A DNA stretch of 64,000 bases, taken from contig JAGYIJ010000001.1 of the NCBI GenBank assembly GCA_018402685.1, positions 550,746 to 614,745 of the forward strand, read 5' to 3'. How positions within the stretch are numbered: the stretch's first letter is position 1; each line of letters opens with the position of its first letter. Source of the DNA: Aquiluna sp. (GTDB lineage: Bacteria > Actinomycetota > Actinomycetes > Actinomycetales > Microbacteriaceae). This document shows positions 9,738 to 19,237 of the stretch, piece after piece. The position numbers and the translations under genes were made by a program. The notes below the pieces were generated by a model. It was not told where the DNA came from. It made no database searches and saw nothing but the letters and a program-made list of their open reading frames with translations.

Positions 9738-10196
9738 CTAATTTCCTATTCGCAAATACATCATGTCTTTATCCCTGATGGGGATAAAGCCTCTTTGCCG
9801 GTAGTAATCGATCGCGGTTGGTTTTGGGTGAACCATCAACAGGGCAACGCCAACATCCTCCGCAACCAGGTTGGCCTTATCGATGGCGTCGGCAAGGAGC
9901 CTTTTCCCAACCCCGACACTTTGAAACTTTGCGGCAACAGCCATCCTGCCCAGCAGGATGGCGGGGATTGGGTCGGGAGCTGAAGGCTCCCCCAGCGCTG
10001 TTGCCTCAATATCGATGGCAGCTGCACTGAGGGTGTAGAAGCCGACGATTTCGTTTGCTTGGTGCATGACGTGGGTTCTAGAGAATCCGGCAGCTTCGTT
10101 TTGCAGCGCCTTGGTCCTAAACCAGCGGTTCAATTGTTTGTCCCCGCAATCAAACTCGAGATTGGGTGCAGATAGCAGTGGGACTATTTTTCCCAT
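9738..10196 (-). CDS. GNAT acetyltransferase toxin (TacT-like), module 1
   Basis: This 152-residue GCN5-related N-acetyltransferase is typical of TA toxins paired with DUF1778 antitoxins. It has the N-terminal FDCGDKQLNRWF signature of the TacT/AtaT-type subgroup, the acetyl-CoA loop FQSVGVGKRLL (about residues 91-101) and the C-terminal YYRQRGF. Characterised relatives acetylate the amino group of aminoacyl-tRNAs and stop translation. The ATG overlaps the antitoxin stop by 13 bp (CCATGGGAAAAATAG read in two frames). It is the first of three such modules in this window. Confidence 0.9.
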   Translation of the reverse strand: MGKIVPLLSAPNLEFDCGDKQLNRWFRTKALQNEAAGFSRTHVMHQANEIVGFYTLSAAAIDIEATALGEPSAPDPIPAILLGRMAVAAKFQSVGVGKRLLADAIDKANLVAEDVGVALLMVHPKPTAIDYYRQRGFIPIRDKDMMYLRIGN

Positions 10197-10453
10197 GGCA
10201 GCTTCACGCTTCGCATCTTCTCTGCCTCTGCCAGTTGATTGGGGCTGATGTCATCAGAGAGCTGATCCATGAGGTAGTTGAAGTCTTCCCTTGGGAGCGT
10301 GAAGCGAACCCCGTCATAGCGCTCGTCCATCGCGCGCTCAACTGCTGCCATCACCATGAACTCCGTTCTGGTGATGCCGGCTTGTTTGGCGGCATAGTCG
10401 ATGGCCGCCTTTTGCTCTTGGGTGAGCCTCAGGTTCACAATCTCTGACTTCAT
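10184..10453 (-). CDS. DUF1778 (TacA-like) ribbon-helix-helix antitoxin, module 1
   Basis: This is an 89-residue antitoxin. The N-terminal ribbon-helix-helix DNA-binding part (IVNLRLTQEQKAAIDYAA) is followed by the C-terminal toxin-wrapping segment ending in LPWEK. A longer reading from 10513 is possible, but the family starts at the methionine at 10453. The region 10471-10492 carries direct repeats expected for an operator. It overlaps the toxin by 13 bp. By family knowledge it autorepresses the operon and neutralises the acetyltransferase. Confidence 0.88.
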   Translation of the reverse strand: MKSEIVNLRLTQEQKAAIDYAAKQAGITRTEFMVMAAVERAMDERYDGVRFTLPREDFNYLMDQLSDDISPNQLAEAEKMRSVKLPWEK

Positions 10454-10470
10454 GCGCGCTCCCATGCTCG

Positions 10471-10492
10471 GGTGTGTATGCAGTGTGTATAC
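10471..10492 (-). promoter_or_regulatory. Direct-repeat operator candidate of TA module 1
   Basis: Two near-identical 11-mers (GGTGTGTATGC and AGTGTGTATAC) lie head to tail just upstream of the antitoxin start, as expected for a ribbon-helix-helix autoregulator. Confidence 0.5.
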
Positions 10493-10602
10493 GTTATTGA
10501 TTGTAGTGTTCATGCCTCAGATTCAATGGCAATTCGAATCTGCTGAGGTTTTGTCTTTTTAGAACTGTTAGCAACTGGGCAGGTCGCTAGGTTGTGGAAT
10601 TG

Positions 10603-11250
10603 CTAGCGATCGGCAAGCACCTTCATGGCTGCAAGCCTTGCTCCAAGAACTATGAAACCAAGTGCGATGAAGGCGGCTGCGATTATCAATACGTAGGTGA
10701 GCATTCCGATTACCCCACCCTCTGAGTTGGGGTTGATGAACCAGTATGGCCACCAGCCGTCTAGAAGCCCTCTCACGAGAGAGAAGGCCAGCCAGGCAAG
10801 CGGATAGACCACCACCCACCACGCCTTCTTCCAGGAGGGCTTATAGCCCTTGATTGAGAGCAGGTAATCAACAACAATCAGAATCGGTGCGTAGGTGTGG
10901 ATGATCAGGTTCGGAAGAACCGGCCAGGCATAGCCAACATCCCTTGCATCAACCGCGCTGTCACCCAAGAGGGCGTGGTAGACCACTCCAACAATGATCA
11001 TGCTCACGGTTGCTATCAGCCGGAAAGTGTGAAGGCGTTCTGATTCGTCCTTACCCTGCAGCAGAGCAAGCCCGCTTAGGACGAGCACCACGCCAGCGAG
11101 GATCGATGAGTTGATGGAGAAAAACGCAAAGTATTCAAAGGGTCGAAACAGGTTTGCTGCCAGGCGATCGGAAACCTGCCAGAGAACGCTACCAAGTAGT
11201 GACAATCCGATTGCGAGGCGAAATATGCCGAACGCGCCTTTGAAGAGCAA
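10603..11250 (-). CDS. Pr6Pr-family integral membrane protein
   Basis: This 215-residue protein has six predicted helices. It fits the actinobacterial Pr6Pr / FAR-17a-like family: FFTINSSILAG-type sequence in helix 2 (here FFSINSSILAG), YHALLG after helix 3, a histidine in the middle helix (LIIHTYAPILIVVDYLL) and YPLAWLAFSLVRG with WPYWF in the later part. The molecular function is unknown. The start is TTG at 11250. It lies 12 bp after the upstream alpha/beta hydrolase gene on the same strand, so the two are likely co-expressed. Confidence 0.82.
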   Translation of the reverse strand: MLFKGAFGIFRLAIGLSLLGSVLWQVSDRLAANLFRPFEYFAFFSINSSILAGVVLVLSGLALLQGKDESERLHTFRLIATVSMIIVGVVYHALLGDSAVDARDVGYAWPVLPNLIIHTYAPILIVVDYLLSIKGYKPSWKKAWWVVVYPLAWLAFSLVRGLLDGWWPYWFINPNSEGGVIGMLTYVLIIAAAFIALGFIVLGARLAAMKVLADR

Positions 11251-11262
11251 ATCAAACCGTCC

Positions 11263-12228
11263 TTAGTTTTCCTCTACGAATTCAATCACTGCTTGGGCGA
11301 ATTCCTGCGGAGATTCCTCGTTTGGAAGGTGGCCAGTTTGGGGGATAACCACAAGCTCTGCACCCTGAATCAGACCTGCAACCTCAATCGAATCGGCTGT
11401 TGCTACTACCAGGTCGTTATCTCCGGTTAGCACCAGGGTGGGGATGCTTATCTCACCAAGTCGCTCCGAGACTCCGGTGTTTCTAGGTGCTTTGTTGAAC
11501 TCCCAGAATGCTCGCTCCCAGCCAATGACCTTGAGCGGCTGGGTGTAGCCGGCGAGGGTTTCCTCGGTCACGGTCTCTGGGTCGTTGTAGCTCAAATACA
11601 GCAGATCTAGACCGTTGGTGGCAATCGAGGAAACCAGTGCGGGACCGATGTGGTTGATCTGCGGAATCGAGAAAACCCAATTCAGCCAGGAGGTGCCACC
11701 ACCGCGATTCGACACAGCCGGGGCGTAGAGCACGCTGCCAGCAAGTTTGTCTTGGTTGTCGACGGTGTAGGCGGCAGCCAGGTTGCCTCCGGCAGAGTGG
11801 CCAACGATGAAGACCTCTTTGTTCTCACCAAATTCTGCAATCAGTTCATCTAGAACCTGCAGCTGGCCCTTGGCCCCATAGGGGTTGATGTCCCAGGTGG
11901 TTGGCCTCTCGGTGAACCCAAAGGCTGCTCGGTCATAGGCGATGACGTGGCCCAGGGTGGCTAGTGGTTCTAGCACGTCTTTGTAGCTGTAGGCACTTGC
12001 TCCAAAGCCGTGCATCAGAACGATTAGCCGATCAGCTTCTTGTTCACCGGCTTCCACGTAGTGCACCTCATGGCCTGCAAGCTCAATCCACTTTGACTCA
12101 CCATTCCAGATCTCATTTGCTGCCTGCTCTTTGGTCAAGGTTCCTGAGGTGTTGACCGGAATCAAAAAAGGGCCAATTAGCAAAATACCTAAAAGGCCAA
12201 GACCAACCCATTTGAGAATCTTCTTCAT
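11263..12228 (-). CDS. Membrane-anchored alpha/beta hydrolase
   Basis: This 321-residue protein has an N-terminal hydrophobic anchor (LGLLGILLIGPFLIPV, residues 10-25) and an alpha/beta-hydrolase fold. The oxyanion region is MHGFGASAYSYKD (about 73), the nucleophile elbow is GHSAGG (Ser about 145), the acid is in LTGDNDLVV (Asp about 275), and the catalytic His is in QTGHLPNEE (about 302). It is probably an esterase or lipase-like enzyme acting on the outer face of the membrane. Substrate is unknown. Confidence 0.88.
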   Translation of the reverse strand: MKKILKWVGLGLLGILLIGPFLIPVNTSGTLTKEQAANEIWNGESKWIELAGHEVHYVEAGEQEADRLIVLMHGFGASAYSYKDVLEPLATLGHVIAYDRAAFGFTERPTTWDINPYGAKGQLQVLDELIAEFGENKEVFIVGHSAGGNLAAAYTVDNQDKLAGSVLYAPAVSNRGGGTSWLNWVFSIPQINHIGPALVSSIATNGLDLLYLSYNDPETVTEETLAGYTQPLKVIGWERAFWEFNKAPRNTGVSERLGEISIPTLVLTGDNDLVVATADSIEVAGLIQGAELVVIPQTGHLPNEESPQEFAQAVIEFVEEN

Positions 12229-12266
12229 GTCTGCAAGTCAACCAGCTAGTGGTGCTTTGTGGTTCC

Positions 12267-12275
12267 TGTGGATAA
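12267..12275 (-). other. Consensus DnaA box (TGTGGATAA)
   Basis: A reverse-orientation perfect DnaA box lies in the 123 bp gap between the hydrolase and the orphan antitoxin. Confidence 0.5.
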
Positions 12276-12351
12276 CTCAAAACACAGGTTTTGGATGCCA
12301 GCTAGGTTTTCTAGCCTTGGATAAATCAAACCCAAGACTTATTCTGGGAAA

Positions 12352-12597
12352 GTGAAGAAGATGGTTGATATTGATGGGCCAGAGGCCCTGAAAGAACTCA
12401 CCGAGCTAGTTGCTGCCGGTGAGGACATCATCCTTACGCGAAACGGTAAAGAGTTCGCAGAGGTCAAAGCGGTAGTTGAACGCAAGAAAAAGCCCTCGAT
12501 TCTGGGTGCGTTTGAAGGCAAGATTCCTCACGACATCGTCATTCCCAAGTGGATTGTCGAAGACGACAGGATCGTCGTCAAGTATCCAGAGTTTTAG
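12352..12597 (+). CDS. Orphan Phd/VapB-like antitoxin
   Basis: This 81-residue protein has a Phd-type N-terminal module (LKELTELVAAGEDIILTRNG, then KEFAEVKAVVERKKK) and the ILGAFEGKI segment seen in VapB-type antitoxins. No toxin gene follows. The next gene is the LacI repressor on the opposite strand, overlapping its 3' end by 20 bp. It is either a solitary antitoxin/regulator or the remnant of a lost TA pair. The start is GTG at 12352, with an alternative ATG at 12361. Confidence 0.7.
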   Translation: MKKMVDIDGPEALKELTELVAAGEDIILTRNGKEFAEVKAVVERKKKPSILGAFEGKIPHDIVIPKWIVEDDRIVVKYPEF

Positions 12598-13616
12598 GGG
12601 CTGTAGAGGATCGAATCACAAGTTCCGGTTGGAACGTGATTTGACGGTGCTGATGCTCCTGAGGGTTATCAATTTCATCTAAAAGCAGTTCTAGCGCTGT
12701 CGTTCCAAGAATTGACGAGGGTTGCTTAATCGACGTCAGCGGAACGACGGCGGATTGGGCAAAGGAGATGTCGTCGTATCCGACAATCGCGATCTCCTCA
12801 GGGACTCTTATTGAGTTTTTTAGACTGAAGGCTTGCAACAAACCAACAGCAAGAAGGTCATTTGCAGCAAAAATCGCATTTGGTCTATTTTCTTGTGCTT
12901 CTCTGGCTATCGTTAGGCCAACCTCACGCCCGCTAATCACGTCTTGAGCGTGCGCTTTATAGACCTTGATTGTGGCCTGGCCTTTTGTCGCCCGCACAGC
13001 CTCTCTCGCGCCTGCTAAACGGTCTGCAACTTGGTGGATTGTGAGCGGACCCCCAACAAACGCAATCTTGGTTTTCCCGAGATCAATCAGGTGTGAAACG
13101 GCGAGCTTGCCCCCGGCTACGTCATCTACCGAGACTGAGCAGAACTGTGATGCATCTGCCTTTCGGTCGACCAAAACCACTTGTGTCCCCATCTCACGGC
13201 TTTGTCGGATTTGCTCGGCCGGATCATGAATTGGAGACACAATCACGCCACTCAGGCGCTGCTCCTGAAACATCTTTAGATATCCGGCTTCGCGGGTGTC
13301 CTCGTGGGAGGAATTGCCAAGCAGAACCTGATAGCCCGCGGCAGCATGCAGCGGTCTCAGCACCACGAGCCATTTCAGCAAAAAATGGGTTTGAGGCATC
13401 AAGCACAACCATTCCCAGAGCCTTTGATTTTCCAGCTTTTAGTTGCCTAGCGGCATCGTTTCTCACAAAGCCAAGCTGTTCGATGGCGCGAGTCACTTTC
13501 TTTACCGTTTCAACCCGAACGCGATCTGGGTGATTGAGAACATTGGAAACCGTGCCGAGAGAGACTCCGGCAAGCTTCGCCACGTCTTGAACACTTGGTT
13601 GCGACTTCAGTGCCAA
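12578..13616 (-). CDS. LacI-family transcriptional regulator of the rhamnose genes (one frameshift)
   Basis: This is a LacI/GalR repressor of about 345 residues. The N-terminal helix-turn-helix is SVQDVAKLAGVSLGTVSNVL with the hinge region after it. The C-terminal periplasmic-binding-protein-like effector domain includes VVLVDRKAD, IAFVGGP and IAIVGYDDISFA. I choose the TTG at 13616 because an AAGGAGG ribosome site lies 7 bp upstream. One extra base near 13353 (GCTGCATGCTGCC) splits the frame; deleting it joins GAETAA to AAGYQVLLG. The gene is divergent from rhaI, and the shared promoter region contains the palindrome TTGAAACGATTCAA. The same palindrome recurs at the other rhamnose promoters, so it is the likely regulon repressor with a rhamnose-derived inducer. 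Confidence 0.88.
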
Positions 13617-13737
13617 CTCGACGCCTCCTTGCCTGGAAGCCTTTATTCTATGGGGCACCATCGGTTCAAGAGAAAAGCAACATTCTTATAACCACCATTA
13701 TCTAGGTTGCACACAGTGCAACAACTTGGGTAGATTA

Positions 13738-13751
13738 TTGAAACGATTCAA
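13738..13751. promoter_or_regulatory. LacI-type operator upstream of rhaI
   Basis: TTGAAACGATTCAA is a LacI-family palindrome with a central CG. It lies 14 bp before the rhaI ATG and about 120 bp before the repressor start. The reverse-complement sequence occurs at 21637 and the same sequence at 21842. Confidence 0.75.
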
Positions 13752-13765
13752 AATGAAAGGTTCCA

Positions 13766-14936
13766 ATGGCGAAGCTGAGCATCTAAGCACCTAGAAGTAC
13801 TTTCTAGGTTGGAGATTGAAGTGCCCTCCTGGGCCTACGGAAATTCCGGCACAAGATTCAGGGTTTTCACGCAGCCAGGTGGGCCAAGAAACCCTTTTGA
13901 GAAGGTCTCAGACGCAGCCGAAGTTCACAAGTACACCGGACTTGCCAACTCCATCGCACTTCACATTCCTTGGGACAAGGTTGATTCATTTGCTGAGCTA
14001 AAGGCCCATGCTGAAGGTCTCGGTCTATGGCTTGGGACAATAAATTCCAATACCTTCCAGGACGAGGCATACATGCTGGGAAGCCTCGCCCACTCGGACC
14101 CAAAGGTCAGGCAAAAGGCCATCGATCACCACTTTGAGTGCATCGACATCATGGGCGAGACTGGCTCTAAGGATCTCAAGATTTGGTTAGCGGATGGCAC
14201 AAATTACCCCGGCCAGGACTCGCTTCGAAAGAGACAGGATTATTTAGGTCAATCGCTAGCGAAGATCTACGAGCGGATTGGGCAGGATCAGCGCCTGGTG
14301 CTGGAGTACAAGTTCTTTGAGCCCGCTTTCTATCACACTGATGTTCCAGACTGGGGTACGAGTTTGGTCCAGACACTTGCGCTCGGCGACCGCGCGCTTG
14401 TGTGCCTAGATACCGGCCATCACGCACCAAATACAAACATTGAGTTCATTGTGATGCAGCTGTTACGACTTGGAAAACTCGGCAGTTTTGACTTCAACTC
14501 TCGCTTCTACGCAGACGATGACCTCATTGTGGGTGCTGCTGACCCATTTCAGCTCTTCCGCATCATGTATGAGGTGATTCAAGGAGGTGGGCTTGACGAA
14601 GGCTCGCCAGTTGCCTTCATGCTCGACCAAGCGCACAATGTTGAGGCCAAGATTCCAGCACAGATTCGCTCGGTGCTAAACGTTCAGGAGATGACCGCCA
14701 GGGCTCTGTTGGTTGACAACGAATCCCTTGAACTTGCCCAAATGCGCGGCGACATCATGGCTGCCAATGACATTTTCATGGATGCCTTCCAGACTGATGT
14801 GCGCGAGGAGCTCTCGCAGTGGCGGGCCAGCAGGGGCTTGCCAGCAGACCCAATGGGAGCGTTTCGCGCCAGTGGTTATGCAGAGAAGGTGAGCCTCGAT
14901 CGCGTTGGTGGTGTTCAGGCCAGCTGGGGAGCGTGA
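13766..14936 (+). CDS. rhaI: L-rhamnose isomerase (RhaI type), one N-terminal frameshift
   Basis: This converts L-rhamnose to L-rhamnulose. The protein is a xylose-isomerase-like TIM barrel of the RhaI class typical of Actinobacteria and Pseudomonas stutzeri. Signature segments are SWAYGNSGTRF, TGLANSIALHIPWD, INSNTFQD, KIWLADGTNYPGQ, LEYKFFEPAFYHTD (metal-binding Glu), CLDTGHHAPNTN, DFNSRFYADDD and MLDQAHNVE. The real start is ATG 13766, after AAAGG. An extra base near 13780 breaks the first codons; correcting it gives MAKLS followed by SKHLEVLSRLEIEVPSW, about 389 residues, the family length. The stop overlaps the next ATG (TGATG). Confidence 0.93.
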
Positions 14937-16973
14937 TGGCTAAAAGACTCCAGCCCAAGAGTTGGTTGAGCGATCAAACAGACTCGGCAAAGATCCAAAG
15001 AACACGAATTTTGCAGGGGGCAACACCAGTGCGAAGGGATTTGCCAGGCGATCCTGCCTCTGGTTTAGAGACAGAGCTGATTTGGGTTAAGGGCTCTGGC
15101 GGTGACCTTGGGACACTAAATGAGAGTAACCTCGCGGTTTCTTCGGCTCGAAGCCACCAGAAATCTAGTCAATGTCTATCGTGGTCTTGCCCACGAGGAC
15201 GAGATGGTAGCTGCTTTTGATTATTGCCTCTTCGGAAAGGGTGGAGCTGCACCCTCAATTGACACAGCAATGCATGCCCTTGTTGAAAAAAATCACGTTG
15301 ATCATCTTCATCCTGACTCTGGCATCGCGATTGCAGCCAGCAAGGATGCCAAAGAGCTAACTGCCAAGATTTTTGGTGATCGAGTACTGTTTGTTCCTTG
15401 GCGAAGACCAGGCTTTCAACTGGGGCTGGATATCTCAAAGCTTCAAAAAGAGAATCCACAGGCTATCGGCTGCATTCTTGGTGGCCACGGCATCACAGCT
15501 TGGGTGACAGTTCAGCTGAAGCTGAGCGAAACTCTCTGGAGATCATCTGAACAGCTGAGAAGTACATCTCAGCTAACTCAAAGAAGTTGCCTTTTGGTCC
15601 AGCCGTAAAAATACGCGTCACTTTCAAAAGCAAAGAGGCTTGTTAGAGCGGCAGAACTTGCGCCCATCGTTCGCGGTCTTGCCTCACATGACAAAGCTAT
15701 GGTTGGACACTTCAGTGACGATGCTCGAGTGCTAGATTTCCTTGGCTCAAAGAAACTGTTTGAGCTTGCTGCTTTAGGGACTAGTTGTCCAGACCATTTC
15801 TTGCGGACCAAAGTCAAGCCAATGGTTTTGGACACTGCACCGGATGCTCCAATCGAAAAGGTCCGAGCCCGGCTCGTTGAGCTGCATGAACAGTACCGAG
15901 TTGACTACGCCAACTACTACAAAAAGCACGCCCAGAAAAACTCACCGAAGATGCGAGGGGCAGATCCTGCAATCGTGCTCGTCCCCGGAATCGGAATGTT
16001 CTCCTTTGGAGCGAATAAGCAAACAGCTCGCGTTGCCTCTGAGTTTTACATCAATGCAATCAACGTGATGCGCGGTGCTGAGGGAATCTCGAGTTATCAA
16101 CCGATTAGTGATGCAGGGAAATTTGCAATCGAATACTGGGATCTCGAAGAAGCCAAACTGCAGCGCATGCCCAAGCCAAAGCCCTTGGCGACCAGGGTCG
16201 CGTTTGTCACCGGTGGGGCCAGCGGCATTGGAAAAGCAATTTGCGAACGCTTGGTCCAAGAAGGCGCATGTGTCGTGATTGCAGATTTGAATCTGGAAGC
16301 AGCGCGTAATCTTGCGACCGAACTTGGCGGGCCAGATGTTGCGCTCGCTGTAGAAGTGAACGTCACTGATGCCAAGTCAATCCGTGCAGCACTTGATGCT
16401 GCTGCTTTGGCATTTGGCGGGGTGGATCTGGTGGTGAACAATGCCGGTCTTTCTCTGTCCAAGCCATTGGCTGAAACCACCGAGCAGGACTGGGATCTTC
16501 AGCACGATGTAATGGCAAAGGGCTCATTCCTTGTCTCTCGTGAGAGTGCCAGAGTTTTGATCGATCAAGGTTTGGGTGGAGACATCATCTACATCTCGTC
16601 AAAGAACTCAGTTTTTGCCGGGCCGAACAACATCGCTTACTCGGCCACTAAGGCAGACCAGGCTCATCAAGTTCGACTGTTGGCAGCAGAGCTCGGGGAG
16701 AGCGACATCAGGGTTAATGGAATCAACCCCGATGGCGTTGTTCGTGGGTCCGGCATCTTTGCTGGTGGCTGGGGTGCATCCAGGGCCAAGGTCTACGGCG
16801 TGAAAGAGCAAGACCTCGGGAAGTTTTACGCTCAGAGAACCATCCTCAAAAAAGAGGTGTTGCCCGAGAATGTCGCCAACGCTGTCATAGCGCTAACCGC
16901 CGGTGAGCTTTCTCACACAACAGGGCTTCACATCCCGGTTGACGCTGGTGTTGCAGCTGCATTTTTGAGGTAG
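14936..16973 (+). CDS. Bifunctional rhamnulose-1-phosphate aldolase / L-lactaldehyde dehydrogenase, several frame breaks
   Basis: This fusion of about 678 residues has an N-terminal class II aldolase domain (SGGDLGTL; SIDTAMHALVE; zinc ligands in HVDHLHPDSG; PWRRPGFQLG; CILGGHGITAW) and a C-terminal short-chain dehydrogenase (TGGASGIG at about residue 420; NNAG; catalytic YSATK). It cleaves rhamnulose-1-P to DHAP and L-lactaldehyde and oxidises the aldehyde to L-lactate with NAD+. Breaks: extra base near 15137, missing G near 15503 (TGGGTGAC should be TGGGGTGAC), an in-frame TGA at 15548-15550, and an extra A near 15608. The indels are homopolymer-like. The TGA may be a substitution (CGA to TGA) or a compensated indel pair. 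The gene sits between rhaI and rhaB. Confidence 0.87.
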
Positions 16974-16975
16974 TT

Positions 16976-18379
16976 ATGAGAGCCCTTTTCGGAGCGATCG
17001 ACATCGGTGCAAGTTCAGGCAGGGTTATGGCTGGGCTTTATCAAGACGGCAGGCTATCGCTGAGTGAAATCCACCGCTTTCCGAATGGGGCCATTGAACA
17101 AAATGGTTACTTGGTTTGGGATTATCCAAAACTACTTAGTGAGATTAGGCGGGGCTTGCGGGAACTTGGAGCGCGAGCAGAGAAACTTGGCCTGGCTGTA
17201 TCCAGCGTTGGAATTGATACCTGGGCTGTCGACTTTGGTTTGCTTTGTGAGGGAGAGCTGGTACAAAACCCCTATTGCTACCGTGACCCTTCAAATGATG
17301 TTGGGGTCAGAAGCGTTCACGACAAGATCTCGTTTGCTGAGTTGTATGGGAAAAATGGACTCCAATTCCTGCCTTTTAATTCGCTGTATCAAATTGAGCG
17401 AATTAGGAAACTAAACCCTGAATTACTCAAGAGAGCGGATCGGATTCTCTTGCTTCCTGATCTCATCGGCTACTCACTCACCGGTGAAATGGCCACCGAA
17501 CGAACAAACGCATCCTCGACTGGCCTTCTAAATGTTCAAACACGTGAGTGGGATGATGAGCTGCTAGACCTTGTGGGGCTGGGCAAAGAGAGCTTCCCTC
17601 CGCTTCGCGACGCTGGAGAAGGGCTCGGTGAGCTGAAGGATGCATTCGGTCCCAGGCTGAATGGCACCAAGGTGGTTTTGGTGGGTTCTCACGACACCGC
17701 ATCTGCCATGGTTGGCGTGCCAGCAACGGATTCAGGCTTTGCCTTTCTTTCCAGCGGCACCTGGTCTCTGCTCGGCACCGAGCTTGAAGCGCCGGTGCTG
17801 ACCAGTGATTCGCAACAGGCAAACTTCACAAACGAGCTCGGTGTTGACGGCACAGTTCGATATTTGAAAAACCTGAGTGGACTATGGCTACTCACGGAAA
17901 CGCTGAAAGACTACGAGCGCCAGGGCGCTCAGCTGAATTTCAACGAGTTGCTAATTGCCGCCGAGGAATTGAAACCCGAGCAAGTTATTGATGTCACTGA
18001 CTCAAGCTTCACTGAGCCTGGTGAAATGGTCAGCAAGATCTCAAGGCAACTTGAGGCCACCGGGCAACCAAGCCCATCCAGACCAGCTGAGTTGGTAGCA
18101 ATAATTTTGCACTCTTTGGCAAAGAGCTATGCAGAGAACCTCAAGGTCCTTGAGTCGTTAACCGAGCGCAAATTCGAATCCCTCCACATCATTGGCGGTG
18201 GCTCACAAAATGCCTTGCTCAACAGATTGACAGCCGAATACTGCGGCATCGAGGTCAAGGTTGGACCAGTTGAGGCGACAGCAATTGGGAATCTTCTTAT
18301 CCAGCTTCGCGCGGCCGGGCTCCAGGATGGAAGCCGCTTCGAGCTAAGAAAGTTGATTCTTAAATCTGACCTATCGTGA
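16976..18379 (+). CDS. rhaB: Rhamnulokinase
   Basis: This FGGY-family sugar kinase of 467 residues phosphorylates L-rhamnulose at O1. The N-terminal phosphate loop is AIDIGASSGRVM (residues 7-18), and GIDTWAVDFGLL contains the catalytic Asp region (about 81-86). The second actin-like domain has SHDTASAMVGVP, LSSGTWSLLG and IIGGGSQNALLN. It starts 3 bp after the aldolase-dehydrogenase stop. The frame is intact. It converges with the ABC permease gene across 20 bp. Confidence 0.94.
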   Translation: MRALFGAIDIGASSGRVMAGLYQDGRLSLSEIHRFPNGAIEQNGYLVWDYPKLLSEIRRGLRELGARAEKLGLAVSSVGIDTWAVDFGLLCEGELVQNPYCYRDPSNDVGVRSVHDKISFAELYGKNGLQFLPFNSLYQIERIRKLNPELLKRADRILLLPDLIGYSLTGEMATERTNASSTGLLNVQTREWDDELLDLVGLGKESFPPLRDAGEGLGELKDAFGPRLNGTKVVLVGSHDTASAMVGVPATDSGFAFLSSGTWSLLGTELEAPVLTSDSQQANFTNELGVDGTVRYLKNLSGLWLLTETLKDYERQGAQLNFNELLIAAEELKPEQVIDVTDSSFTEPGEMVSKISRQLEATGQPSPSRPAELVAIILHSLAKSYAENLKVLESLTERKFESLHIIGGGSQNALLNRLTAEYCGIEVKVGPVEATAIGNLLIQLRAAGLQDGSRFELRKLILKSDLS

Positions 18380-18399
18380 GCTTGAATCAACCCCCTGGC

Positions 18400-19233
18400 T
18401 TAGCCCTTCACCGCTCCCGCTGTCATGCCTGCAACGATCTTCTTGTTGAAGAAAATGAACAAGATCAGCAACGGGACCGTGATTAGCAAGATGTTCATGA
18501 ACAAAAGGTTGAACTTCGTCAGGAACTGACTCTGGAAGTTGAACAAGGTCAGCTGAACAGTCACGTTCTCATCGCCCGGCAGGAAGTAGAGCGGGGTCTG
18601 GAAGTCATTGAAGACGAAGATTGACTGCAAAATAATTGCAGTCACAATCACGCTCTTTAGCAGCGGGAAAATGATCTGAAAAATAGTCTGATCGGGCCAG
18701 CGCCGTCGATGATTGCCGCTTCATCTAGCTCTCTCGGGATGGTTGAAATGAAGCCGCGGAACAAGATGATGGTGAAGCTCAGTCCGAATGCCACTTGAAT
18801 TAACACAACGCCGTGAATGGTCTTGAACATCCCAAGGGCCTGCATCAAGAAGATAGTTGGAACAACAGCTGGAGGAATGATTAACCCAGCAAGCACGAAG
18901 GTGTTTAAAGTACCGGAGAGCTTTCCGGGCCTGCGCTGGATTATGTAGGCAATCAATGCACCAAACACAACCATGAGTGCAACACCGGCAACGGTAATTA
19001 CGGTTGAGTTCCAGAAAGCTCGGAGCAGCATGAAGTCGCGGTACTGAACCACCTCGACCATGTTCTCCCAGAACAGGATTTCGCTCGGTAGAGAGAACTG
19101 CAGGGCAGCCGCTTCCTGAGGCGTCTTCATGGCCTGGAACAAAAATAAACATGAAGGGCACGATGAATAGAAGTGCCGTTACCAAAACACCTATGAGTCC
19201 TGAAACATAAGAGCGCAGCTTCTGAGCTTTCAT
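18400..19233 (-). CDS. ABC sugar transporter permease, MalG/RhaQ-like (two frameshifts)
   Basis: This is a carbohydrate ABC importer inner-membrane subunit of about 277 residues with six helices. The EAA loop that docks the ATPase is partly readable (FISTIPRELDEAAIIDGAG). The frame breaks near 19147 (T5 run should be T4, joining MFIL to FQAMKTP) and near 18668 (T run short by one, joining IRLFF to QIIFPLLKS). It follows the other permease by 4 bp on the minus strand. No ATP-binding subunit is encoded nearby, so a shared MsiK-type ATPase elsewhere is likely. The substrate is inferred from context as rhamnose or rhamno-oligosaccharides. Confidence 0.85.
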
Positions 19234-19237
19234 GGGT

